NCBI RefSeq assembly: GCF_014193255.1
Contig: NZ_JACHZB010000008.1
Span: forward strand, 244,506 to 308,505
Length of the DNA: 64,000 nucleotides
Direction: 5' to 3'
DNA from: Rhizobium sp. BK196
Lineage (GTDB): Bacteria > Pseudomonadota > Alphaproteobacteria > Rhizobiales > Rhizobiaceae
A model generated the notes under the pieces. That model had not been told where the DNA came from, did not search any database, and saw only the letters and a program-made list of their open reading frames with translations. Of this stretch, positions 24,504 through 32,178 are shown piece by piece; position 1 is the stretch's first letter; the number at the start of each line of letters is the position of its first letter. Position numbers and translations under genes: made by a program.

Positions 24504-24560
24504 ATTCGCGGCCATGAGGAAAGGCTTTTCGTCGGGCTTGAAACAGATGTCGAGGCTTGT

Positions 24561-24576
24561 CCCCCAAATTTGGGGG
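24561..24576. promoter_or_regulatory. 16-bp perfect palindrome upstream of the PAS-REC gene
   Basis: CCCCCAAATTTGGGGG is a perfect palindrome 94 bp before the ATG at 24670, in the divergent mutL/PAS-REC region. A related sequence lies at a similar distance before the next signalling gene. It is likely an operator. Confidence 0.45.
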
Positions 24577-24585
24577 GCATTACTG

Positions 24586-24600
24586 TTAAGCGGCTCTTAA
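24586..24600. promoter_or_regulatory. CtrA-type box TTAA-N7-TTAA
   Basis: The sequence TTAAGCGGCTCTTAAG fits the CtrA full-site spacing of two TTAA half-sites with exactly seven bases between. CtrA is the cell-cycle master regulator in alphaproteobacteria. The box is 70 bp upstream of the PAS-PAS-REC-REC gene and 10 bp from the 16-bp palindrome. Confidence 0.5.
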
Positions 24601-24669
24601 GACAAAAACGGCATTTTATTCATATACCTCCGGAACCGCGAAAATCGGACAGATGTGGGATGTGAAGGA

Positions 24670-26388
24670 ATGAGTGCCGGCTTCGAAAAGGCGGACACAT
24701 CATCTGTGAGTGACGCACCGCCGCCTGAGGCCGACCTTCAGACGGCGCTTTTCGACGCTGTGTGCGACAGTCTTTCTGCCGCGTTCGTCATCTATGACCG
24801 CAACGATCTTCTTATCTTTGCCAGCCGCCAGGTCATAGAATTCTTTCCGCTACCTGAGGCTGTGCTTCGGCCGGGCGCCCGGCTTCGCGACTTCCTGGGT
24901 GCGATCTACGATACCGGCATTCGCGAGAAGACTCTCGGGCGCCAGCCGGGTTCGCTCAGCCGCGAGGATTGGTTGTCCCAGCGCATCGCCTCCCACTGGC
25001 GTGAACGTTTCGAATCCTTCGAGCGCCACGGCTCCGACCGCTGGGTTCGCTTTTTGAAGCGCCGCCTGCCGAACGGCTATGGCGTGACCGTCATCTCGGA
25101 TATTTCCGAGGCGCGTAAGCGCGAGGAACAGTGGCGCTATGATCTGGAGCGCGTACAACTCACCGAGGATATTCTCGACCATCTGCCGTTCCCGCTCTTC
25201 GTCAAGGATCGCAACCTTGCCTATGTCGCCGTCAACAAGGCCTTCTGCGAGAAGTACCAGACGACGGCGGACGAGGTTCTCGGCCGCAAGAGTGGTGATC
25301 TGTTTTCGCCCGACATTGCCAAGCGCTTCGAGGAAAGCGATCGCCACGTGCTTGAAACCGGTGAAATGTCGGTCTCCCGCCAGCGCCAGATCGCCCGCGA
25401 TGGCACCGAACGCGACATCGTCAGCCGCAAGCACAGGATCGGCAAACCGGGGCGCTATTTCCTCGTCTCCACCATGCAGGACCTGCCGCGCGACGGAGGC
25501 GATCTCGACGAGTTCAGCCAGGCCTCTGAGATCACCACTTCCAGCAACCAGACCTACCGCCGCGCCTATGTGCCGGTGCCGAACGCATCGCAGCGTCGCG
25601 AGCCGGCGGCGATGGAGGCGATCGTTCCGGAAAATTTCTCCGGCCGAAAGATTGTCGTCGTCACTTCGGATCTCGCCGCCGAAACTGCCGCGTTGCGCAC
25701 GCTTGCCAAATACGGCTTCGAATCCTGCTCGGTCCGCGGCGAGGATGAGGAGGAACGTTTCCTCGAGATTGCCAGTTCCTCCGGCATCTCGCTCGATCTT
25801 CTGATCATCGATAATCAGATGGGCATGCGCTGCCTGGAACTCGCCGAACAATATGGTATCCCTGCCCTCGTCATGGATGGCTTCCAGATTGCCAATGAGT
25901 TGACCTTCCAGATCGCCCGCCACTTCAACCGCAGCGGATGCGGCGGCGGCACCGAAGGCGACTGGGAAATTACCACAACTGAAGAAACTGCAAGCCTTCA
26001 GGTTCTCGTTGCCGAGGACAACGAAATCAACCAGATCGTCTTCACACAGATCCTCGAAGGTCTCGGTTACCGCCATCGGATCGCAGCGACTGGTGAAGAG
26101 GTCGTTCGTCTCTGGGCCGAACATCGGCCGCAGATTGTATTGATGGATATTTCGCTTCCGGTTTTCAACGGCTTTGAAGCCTCACGCCTCATTCGCCAGA
26201 TGGAAGAGGGACAGGGTGCCCGGACCCCGATCATCGGCGTACTGACACAGGCTTTCGAGCGCGATCGTGCGGAATGCGCCAAGGCCGGCATGGATGATGT
26301 CGTCATGAAGCCGGTCAGCCCAGACATGCTGGAAACGACATTTCAGAAGCACCTGGTGGATGAGCCGATGAAGGCTCAATCTCTATAA
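24670..26388 (+). CDS. Orphan hybrid signalling protein: PAS-PAS-REC-REC without kinase domain
   Basis: The 572-residue protein has two PAS regions (about residues 25-130 and 165-270), a degenerate receiver-like domain (about 325-425, with LDLLIIDNQMG) and a canonical receiver domain (about 440-560). In the latter, acidic VAEDNEINQI starts the domain, Asp493 in IVLMDISLP is the phosphoacceptor, and Lys in VVMKPVS closes the site. There is no DHp or ATPase domain, so it cannot phosphorylate itself. It may be a phosphate sink or relay partner. GAAGGA precedes the ATG. A GGDEF-EAL gene follows 123 bp on. A CtrA-type box lies upstream. Confidence 0.85.
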   Translation: MSAGFEKADTSSVSDAPPPEADLQTALFDAVCDSLSAAFVIYDRNDLLIFASRQVIEFFPLPEAVLRPGARLRDFLGAIYDTGIREKTLGRQPGSLSREDWLSQRIASHWRERFESFERHGSDRWVRFLKRRLPNGYGVTVISDISEARKREEQWRYDLERVQLTEDILDHLPFPLFVKDRNLAYVAVNKAFCEKYQTTADEVLGRKSGDLFSPDIAKRFEESDRHVLETGEMSVSRQRQIARDGTERDIVSRKHRIGKPGRYFLVSTMQDLPRDGGDLDEFSQASEITTSSNQTYRRAYVPVPNASQRREPAAMEAIVPENFSGRKIVVVTSDLAAETAALRTLAKYGFESCSVRGEDEEERFLEIASSSGISLDLLIIDNQMGMRCLELAEQYGIPALVMDGFQIANELTFQIARHFNRSGCGGGTEGDWEITTTEETASLQVLVAEDNEINQIVFTQILEGLGYRHRIAATGEEVVRLWAEHRPQIVLMDISLPVFNGFEASRLIRQMEEGQGARTPIIGVLTQAFERDRAECAKAGMDDVVMKPVSPDMLETTFQKHLVDEPMKAQSL

Positions 26389-26397
26389 AGGACGGTG

Positions 26398-26416
26398 CCC
26401 CCCAGATCTTGGGAGT
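26398..26416. promoter_or_regulatory. Second CCCCC-AGATCT-TGGG palindrome-like site
   Basis: CCCCCCAGATCTTGGGAG lies about 105 bp (centre) before the GGDEF-EAL ATG. It resembles the palindrome at 24561 in composition and distance to the start. The downstream leaders are also loosely similar, with GTTAAG and a CATT stretch. Confidence 0.35.
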
Positions 26417-26511
26417 GCTTCAGGTTGTAGTCCCCTCGATTTACTATCGAATTGTTAAGATTTGGCCGTCATTCTTCGCCGGTGCGGAGGAAAAATCTTG
26501 GGTTTGGAGTG

Positions 26512-27876
26512 ATGGTTTCGCCGGAAATACCATTCATGACTGTGAGTCAGAACGAGCTCCAGGCGATGGCCTATACCGATCCGCTGACCGGATTGGGAAA
26601 CCGCAATCGTCTGCGCGACAAGGTGATGCAGATTTCAGCCGAGCGGGCCAGCGACCCGGCGCCCTTCACCATCGGTATCGCCAATCTCGACAGTTTCAAA
26701 CCCATCAACGATCTTTTCGGCTCCGCTGCCGGTGATGAAATCCTGTGTCAGGTCGCCCATCGCCTGAAAGCCTGCATTCCAGATGGTGCATTGGTGACCC
26801 GTCATGACGGCGACGAGTTTGCTTTAGTCCTGCCGCTGATATTCGAGCGCGCCAGCGCCGAGAAGTTCGGCCAGATGATCCGTGAGGTCCTGTCGGCTCC
26901 GTACGATCTCGGCGACCGCAACGTGCGTCTCTCCGCCTCGTTCGGCTTTGCGATCCATCCCTTTGCCGGCGAGGACTGCGACGAGCTTTTGAAGAGCGCC
27001 GAAACCGCGCTCTATCGTTCCAAGCGCCGCGGCCGCGGGCAGATCACCGTCTATTCGCGCGAGATCGCGCAGGAGATGAAACGGGCGACCCAGCTCGAAC
27101 AGGCGCTTCGAAACGCCATCATTTCCGACGCGATCGACGTGCATTTCCAGCCGATCGTCTCGCTCGCCAATAATCAGGTAGTGGGCTTCGAAGCACTTGC
27201 CCGCTGGAGCGATCCCGATCTCGGCTTCGTCTCGCCCGGCGTCTTCGTGCCGCTTGCCGAAGAGCGCGGCTTTATCGATGCGCTGTCGGAGGCGTTGCTG
27301 CGCAAGGCTGCGGAAGCGGCGCTCTCCTGGCCGCGCGAACTCTTCTTGTCCTTCAACCTGTCTTCGGCCCAACTCATGGATCCGGGTACGAGCAATTCCA
27401 TCCTTTCGATCCTTGGCCGCGTCGGCTTCGACCCGCATCGGCTTGAGCTTGAGATCACCGAGACGGCTGTCATGAGTTCCGCCGAAACGGCGCACCGGAT
27501 CCTGGCCGATCTGCGAGCGGCGGGGGTGCGCATCTCGTTGGATGATTTCGGCACCGGCCAGTCGAGCCTCGGGCGCCTGCGCGATTTCATCTTCGACAAG
27601 ATCAAGATCGACCGTGCCTTCGTCTCACGCATTAATTCCGACCGCGCCTCCGAACACATCATCAAGGCGATCCTTGCCATGTGCGAAGGCCTCGAACTGG
27701 AGGTCGTGGCCGAAGGCATTGAAGATTATTCGGAAGCGGTCAAATTGCGCATGCTTGGCTGCGGCATGGGGCAGGGCTATCACTTCGGTCGGCCGGCCGA
27801 TGGCATCGCCACGCTGCGCTTCCTGCACGAGAACTATTACTGCGATACAAGCGCAGCGGAACGCGCCAGCGCATAA
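26512..27876 (+). CDS. GGDEF-EAL cyclic di-GMP turnover protein
   Basis: The 454-residue protein has a GGDEF domain (about residues 20-190) and an EAL domain (about 205-445), with no clear sensor region. The GGDEF site reads RHDGDEF at residues 97-103, so the first Gly is Asp. EAL is intact at 227-229, with DDFGTG, KIKIDRAF and EVVAEGIED also present. Phosphodiesterase activity is likely; diguanylate cyclase activity is uncertain. The ATG at 26512 follows GGAGTG. It lies downstream of the PAS-REC gene and may be co-regulated with it. Confidence 0.92.
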   Translation: MVSPEIPFMTVSQNELQAMAYTDPLTGLGNRNRLRDKVMQISAERASDPAPFTIGIANLDSFKPINDLFGSAAGDEILCQVAHRLKACIPDGALVTRHDGDEFALVLPLIFERASAEKFGQMIREVLSAPYDLGDRNVRLSASFGFAIHPFAGEDCDELLKSAETALYRSKRRGRGQITVYSREIAQEMKRATQLEQALRNAIISDAIDVHFQPIVSLANNQVVGFEALARWSDPDLGFVSPGVFVPLAEERGFIDALSEALLRKAAEAALSWPRELFLSFNLSSAQLMDPGTSNSILSILGRVGFDPHRLELEITETAVMSSAETAHRILADLRAAGVRISLDDFGTGQSSLGRLRDFIFDKIKIDRAFVSRINSDRASEHIIKAILAMCEGLELEVVAEGIEDYSEAVKLRMLGCGMGQGYHFGRPADGIATLRFLHENYYCDTSAAERASA

Positions 27877-27931
27877 TGCATGCAGCTCAAACTGTGCAGC
27901 GATTTCGCGATTACGACTTGCGCAACAAGGC

Positions 27932-27964
27932 AAAAAGCGATGGCGCCCCATGGGACGCCATCGC
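27932..27964 (-). terminator. Terminator of the PRC-barrel gene
   Basis: GCGATGGCG (27937-27945) and CGCCATCGC (27956-27964) form a 9-bp stem with a 10-base loop. On the minus strand it is followed by five T, 24 bp past the stop of the gene that ends at 27988. Confidence 0.9.
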
Positions 27965-27987
27965 CGACGCTCTACTCTCCGTACGGA

Positions 27988-28608
27988 TTACTTGTTGGTC
28001 GTCGAGCCTGTCGCCGTATTGTCCGTCGGCAAAGCCGTACCGGTTGCTGCTGGAGCCCTTTCAGCCGACTGCATAGCCAGCGTCTTGAATTCCGGAGCAG
28101 CCTTCAGCGATTCCGCGGTTTCCGTGGTCGTGAGCTTGACGGTGCCGTCCTGCGTGTTCTGGGCGACGGTGATCTTCTGCATCGGAACGGCGACGTTCTT
28201 TTCGCCAATGCCTAGGAAGCCGCCGACACCAATGATAGCCGCTACGAGACCGCCATCCTTCTTCATGATGAGGTCGTTGACTTCGCCGATGCTCTCATTG
28301 TTGCCGTTATAGACCGACTGGCCGATATAGGTGTTAGCGCTGATCTGGTCCGGGGCCTGCTGTGTAAGATAGCTATCGCTAGCTGCCTGAGCCGTATCGG
28401 TGGTCGGTGCCGGTGCAGGAGCCTGTGCGGCATCACCTGCAGGAGCCATCGGCTTGACCGGTGCGGGGGATGCAGGATCGGCGGGTGCAGACTGGGTGGG
28501 GGCAGCAGGATTCGCAGGTTGCTGAGCTGTCTGCGAAAATGCCGTCGGTGCGAAAGCCGTGGCAAACAGTGCGCCAGCGGCAACAGTCGTCAGGAGTTTG
28601 CGTGTCAT
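27988..28608 (-). CDS. PRC-barrel domain protein, secreted
   Basis: The 206-residue product has a signal peptide (MTRKLLTTVAAGALFATAFA, cut after AFS). An Ala/Pro-rich linker follows to about residue 80. A PRC-barrel domain at about 90-160 contains NTYIGQSVYNGNNESIGEVND and EKNVAVPMQKI. Such proteins are common in rhizobia. They are periplasmic or envelope-associated with unclear function, and the barrel usually binds protein partners. The ATG at 28608 is the start of the signal peptide; the longer frame upstream is not used. A terminator follows. Confidence 0.88.
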   Translation of the reverse strand: MTRKLLTTVAAGALFATAFAPTAFSQTAQQPANPAAPTQSAPADPASPAPVKPMAPAGDAAQAPAPAPTTDTAQAASDSYLTQQAPDQISANTYIGQSVYNGNNESIGEVNDLIMKKDGGLVAAIIGVGGFLGIGEKNVAVPMQKITVAQNTQDGTVKLTTTETAESLKAAPEFKTLAMQSAERAPAATGTALPTDNTATGSTTNK

Positions 28609-28782
28609 TTCGTACCTACCTTCGTTCCTTGAGTGATCCCTGGCCTGGCAGCGCCTATTTTCAGGCATTCCTGTCGTGCCGGTTCAAGAATGAAATGGCC
28701 GATTTGCTTATTGGTTCCGGACGAAGACACGGAAAATTTTACGGTTTTCACGGAACCTTGATCGAAAAGCGACCCGAAATGC

Positions 28783-28811
28783 AAAAAGGCGCCCTGCAAC
28801 GGAGCGCCTTT
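28783..28811 (-). terminator. Terminator of the sugar-acid operon
   Basis: AAAGGCGC (28785-28792) and GCGCCTTT (28804-28811) form an 8-bp stem. On the minus strand it ends in a run of T, 21 bp after the SMP-30 gene stop. Confidence 0.85.
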
Positions 28812-28831
28812 GTACATGCGGGTTTCGACGC

Positions 28832-29719
28832 TCAGATCACATAGGCAGGATCGAAAACACCCTTTACGGTGATGCCGAGTTCAAGCAGCGCGCCTGCGCT
28901 CGGCTGAGCGGAGCGGGCATCCTCGTCCAGCCCTTCCCAGGCCGTCGTCACCACCAGCCGGTCGGCATTGGCTCCAATAAAGGCCGGGCAGGAAGGCTGT
29001 GCGGCCGGCACCTTGTAGCGGGCGATGCGCAGGCCGTCCGGGCTGTAGCGGTCGACGACCCCGGCGCCCCAGCGGGCATTCCAGATATAACCATCGGCAT
29101 CGCAGACCGAACCGTCCAGCCCGCCGGGTTCGTCCATGCTGTCGACCATCACGATTGGTTCGCCCGAGGGAAGGCCGGTCTGCGGATCGACCATGACCCG
29201 CATCAGGCGGCTGATGCGGGTATCGGTGAAATAGCCGATCGTGCCGTCGGGCGAAAAGCAGATGGAGTTCGGAATGCTGATGCCGCCGAAGATTTTCGTC
29301 ACCTTGCCGGCAGCCACGTGGTAGATCGCGCCCGCCTGCTGTTCGGCGCGCTTGCTCATGGTGCTGATCCACAACGCGCCCGAGGGATGCGTGCGCCCGT
29401 CGTTGGAGCGGTTCTCCGGCTTGTCGTTTTCCAGCGCTGCATAAAAGGTCAGGCTGCCGCTCGCGATGTCACGCACGAAAAGCCCTTCTTCGGTCGCCAG
29501 CAACTGCCGGCTGGAATCTATCCTGGCAAGCACGCTCGCCATGACAGGCAACGGATGCACTTTCTTTTCGTCCGTCGAAAGATTGAGCTCGTGAAGTTCC
29601 TTGCCGAGAATGTTGAACCACCAGACCGAATTGGAAACGGGATCGTAAGTGGGGCCCTCACCCAGAACCGAATTGGTGTTGCAAAGTGTTTTGCCCTCGA
29701 ATTCATAAATATCAGTCAT
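28832..29719 (-). CDS. SMP-30/gluconolactonase family lactonase
   Basis: The 295-residue beta-propeller has the metal-site residues of SMP-30 enzymes: LGEGP near residue 20 (Glu), RSNDGRTHPSGALWISTM near residue 107, and SIPNSICFSPDG near 150. These enzymes open sugar 1,5-lactones with a divalent metal. It starts 4 bp after dgoA, so it belongs to the same operon. By context it would hydrolyse the lactone made by the SDR enzyme, probably galactono-lactone, though the substrate is inferred. Confidence 0.9.
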   Translation of the reverse strand: MTDIYEFEGKTLCNTNSVLGEGPTYDPVSNSVWWFNILGKELHELNLSTDEKKVHPLPVMASVLARIDSSRQLLATEEGLFVRDIASGSLTFYAALENDKPENRSNDGRTHPSGALWISTMSKRAEQQAGAIYHVAAGKVTKIFGGISIPNSICFSPDGTIGYFTDTRISRLMRVMVDPQTGLPSGEPIVMVDSMDEPGGLDGSVCDADGYIWNARWGAGVVDRYSPDGLRIARYKVPAAQPSCPAFIGANADRLVVTTAWEGLDEDARSAQPSAGALLELGITVKGVFDPAYVI

Positions 29720-29723
29720 ATGC

Positions 29724-30356
29724 CTATGCTCCTATGGCTGCATCATAGGCTAAGATGGTTGCCTTGGCGCGCTCGGCAACCTCTGCGGCGGTCATTCCCG
29801 GCTTGTAAATGCTGGTGCCGAGACCGAAGGCCAAAATGCCCGCTCTGGTATAATCGGAAAAGTTCTTGTCCGACACGCCGCCGACGGCCGCAATCACCAA
29901 TTCCTGCGGCAGGACAGCGCGGATTGCGGTGATGCCTGACGGCCCCAGAACGCTCGCGGGGAAGAACTTGAGGCCGGTCGCACCCGCGCGCGCTGCCTGC
30001 AGCGCTTCAGTAGGCGTAAAGACCCCGGGCATGGTCACCATGCCGTAGTCGCGGGCGCGGATGATGACCTCGGCCTCGACATTCGGTGTCACCAAGAGCT
30101 TGCCGCCAGCCGCATACAGGCTGTCGACGGCTTCCGTGGTCAGTACCGTGCCGGCTCCGATCAACACATTTGCGGGCGCCATCTTGGCGGCGATCTCTAT
30201 CGACTTGAAGGGCTCCGGCGAGTTGAGCGGGATCTCAATCGCCGTCAGGCCATTTTCGATCAGCGCGCCGACCACGGCTTCGGTTTCCTCGGGCTTGATG
30301 CCGCGCAGGATGGCAATCAGCGGACGCTTCATATCGGGGAAGGGGACACGGTTCAT
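29724..30356 (-). CDS. dgoA: 2-dehydro-3-deoxy-6-phosphogalactonate aldolase
   Basis: DgoA cleaves 2-keto-3-deoxy-6-phosphogalactonate to pyruvate and glyceraldehyde 3-phosphate. The 210-residue protein has the KDPG/KDPGal aldolase features: AILRG, the acidic EIPLNSP with Glu41, and the Schiff-base Lys130 in GLKFFPA. A TTG at 30392, overlapping the dgoK stop, would add 12 residues; I prefer the ATG at 30356. It follows dgoK and precedes the SMP-30 gene. KDPG specificity cannot be excluded by eye, but the neighbouring DgoK favours the galactonate pathway. Confidence 0.92.
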   Translation of the reverse strand: MNRVPFPDMKRPLIAILRGIKPEETEAVVGALIENGLTAIEIPLNSPEPFKSIEIAAKMAPANVLIGAGTVLTTEAVDSLYAAGGKLLVTPNVEAEVIIRARDYGMVTMPGVFTPTEALQAARAGATGLKFFPASVLGPSGITAIRAVLPQELVIAAVGGVSDKNFSDYTRAGILAFGLGTSIYKPGMTAAEVAERAKATILAYDAAIGA

Positions 30357-30388
30357 GGGAAATATCTTTCTCAGTTCGGCCAGATGGC

Positions 30389-31306
30389 TCAACTTGGCCA
30401 GATGGCTTGGGCAGCAGCCGAAAGCCCACCGCGGACGGCGGCATCGGCATCGATGGCGGTGAAGGAAAGGGAGAGCGTGCGGAAAGCCTGCTCGTAAAGC
30501 GCCTGCAGGCGTCCGGAAGCGACGAGGGTAATGGCCGTATCGTTTCCGGCATCCTGCAGCGCGCCGGCAATTTCAAGGCCGATCAGAGTGCCGGAGAGCT
30601 TGGCTTGAGCAGCGGCAGCCGAAATACCGTGCAGAAGCTGCCCGGAGCGGGCGGTGAAAATCATGTTCGACGCAAGTGCTGGCCGCTTGAAGGCGGCTGC
30701 AACCGCCGCTTCGAAGGCCGCTGCATCGGTCGGCTGGTCCTCGGCGCCGGCAACGGCGTGCATGAGGATCGTGTGTTTGGTGATGGCGTCGAAAAGTTCG
30801 CCGGTCATGAACGTGGAGAAACCGATGACCTTGCCGTCCCTGACATGCACCCATTTGGAATGCGTACCCGGCATGCAAACGGCCTGCAATCCCCTGCTGT
30901 CTGGCCCGAGTGCCCCGAGAAGCTGCGTTTCTTCACCGCGCATGACATCGGGCGTCTCAGCATCGCGCTGCGCGAGGCCCGGCAGAATGCGCACGTCGCG
31001 GCTTTCTCCGGGCACGGAAACCGCGCCTGATAGAATCGAGGAAAGCGAAGCCGGCACGTCGATGTAACCCGCCTCCACCCAGCCTTGCCGCGCGCCTGCC
31101 ATGCCGCAGACGATAACAGGCAGGTTATCAGGCGCTTCGACGGCTGCAAGATGTTCTGCAAGAACCTGAGAAAAGCCGGTTTTGGCGGCAGTCGTCATGC
31201 CTTCGCCGCTGCGGCGCTCGGCAAGAACGGAGCCACCGGCATCGATAAGCCAGAGCCGGAAGCTGCTGGTGCCCCAGTCCACCGCGACATAAGCGGGATT
31301 TGCCAT
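30389..31306 (-). CDS. dgoK: 2-dehydro-3-deoxygalactonokinase
   Basis: DgoK phosphorylates 2-keto-3-deoxygalactonate at C6, feeding DgoA. The 305-residue protein begins MANPAYVAVDWGTSSFRLWL, with a phosphate-binding motif typical of the DgoK family. PGTHSKWVHV near residue 150 is also characteristic. The ATG at 31306 overlaps the stop of the upstream SDR gene by one base (TAATG), which means translational coupling. Open frame continues further upstream but has no role. Confidence 0.93.
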   Translation of the reverse strand: MANPAYVAVDWGTSSFRLWLIDAGGSVLAERRSGEGMTTAAKTGFSQVLAEHLAAVEAPDNLPVIVCGMAGARQGWVEAGYIDVPASLSSILSGAVSVPGESRDVRILPGLAQRDAETPDVMRGEETQLLGALGPDSRGLQAVCMPGTHSKWVHVRDGKVIGFSTFMTGELFDAITKHTILMHAVAGAEDQPTDAAAFEAAVAAAFKRPALASNMIFTARSGQLLHGISAAAAQAKLSGTLIGLEIAGALQDAGNDTAITLVASGRLQALYEQAFRTLSLSFTAIDADAAVRGGLSAAAQAIWPS

Positions 31307-32076
31307 TAGAGAACGCCTCCATCGACGATAAGGGACTGCGCGGTCATGCCGGCCGCGCAGTCGGATGCAAGAAACAGAGCCGGACCGACGATCGCGTCCG
31401 GCTTCAATGGGGTCTTCAGGCATTGCTCCTGCACGGAGCGGGCAATGCTTTCCTCCGTCAGCCATAGCTTCATCTGCCGCTCGGTCACCACCATGCCCGG
31501 CAGAATGCAGTTGACGCGGATATTCTCGGGACCAAGCCTTCCGGCCATGCTCTTTGTCAGGCCGACGACTGCCGCCTTGGCGGCGGCATAGGCAGGAAAG
31601 ACGCCCATGTTCAGCTTGAAAGCAATCGACGACATGTTGATGATCGCTCCGCCGCCGGCTGACCGCATCGAAGGGGCAACCGCCTGCGAGGTGAAGAAGA
31701 CATGGCGCAGGTTGATTGCCTGATTGTTGTCCCAATAATCCTCGGTCACGTCGTCGAATTCGTGCCGGTCGTCCCAGGCGGCATTGTTGATGAGCACCCG
31801 GATCGGCCCGGACCTTTCGACAACCTCGCTCACAGTCCGCCTGATGGCGTCGATATCGCGGAGGTCCGTGTGGTGGAAGCTGACCGGATACGCAGTCTCT
31901 CCGGAAAGCCGTCCTGCCAGTTCCCGGCTTTCTGCCTCGGCGATGTCGAGGAAGGAAACCTTTGCACCCTGCCTTGCGAAACCCTCGACGAGGGCAGCGC
32001 CGATGCCCGAACCGCCGCCGGTCACCAGCACCGTGCGATCCCTGAATTCGGGGAATTGTGCGGTCACAGCACTCAT
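31306..32076 (-). CDS. SDR oxidoreductase, probable galactose-type sugar dehydrogenase
   Basis: The 256-residue short-chain dehydrogenase has the NAD(P) motif TGGGSGIG at 19-26, NNAA near 97-100, and the catalytic Ser149/150 with Tyr163-x3-Lys167 (YAAAK). It is the first gene of the sugar-acid operon. An SDR galactose dehydrogenase has been described in rhizobia and the context fits, so I infer aldose oxidation to the lactone. The exact sugar is not proven. The stop overlaps the dgoK start by one base. Transcription starts from the operator region shared with the IclR gene. Confidence 0.88.
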   Translation of the reverse strand: MSAVTAQFPEFRDRTVLVTGGGSGIGAALVEGFARQGAKVSFLDIAEAESRELAGRLSGETAYPVSFHHTDLRDIDAIRRTVSEVVERSGPIRVLINNAAWDDRHEFDDVTEDYWDNNQAINLRHVFFTSQAVAPSMRSAGGGAIINMSSIAFKLNMGVFPAYAAAKAAVVGLTKSMAGRLGPENIRVNCILPGMVVTERQMKLWLTEESIARSVQEQCLKTPLKPDAIVGPALFLASDCAAGMTAQSLIVDGGVL

Positions 32077-32100
32077 CGTCTTTCCTCCCGCATATGATTA

Positions 32101-32135
32101 TTCCATTATTTGGAACTTTATTTGACTATATGGAA
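32101..32135. promoter_or_regulatory. Putative IclR-type operator with three TTCCA/TGGAA half-sites
   Basis: TTCCATTATTTGGAA (32101-32115) is an inverted repeat with 5-bp arms. A further TGGAA lies at 32131-32135, exactly 20 bp from the first TGGAA, which is two helical turns. The region lies between the divergent SDR operon and the IclR gene. It is AT-rich, unlike its surroundings. Confidence 0.5.
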
Positions 32136-32178
32136 TTATTCGATTAGCCTGCCTTTTGTGTCAAGAGTGGGAAAGGCG

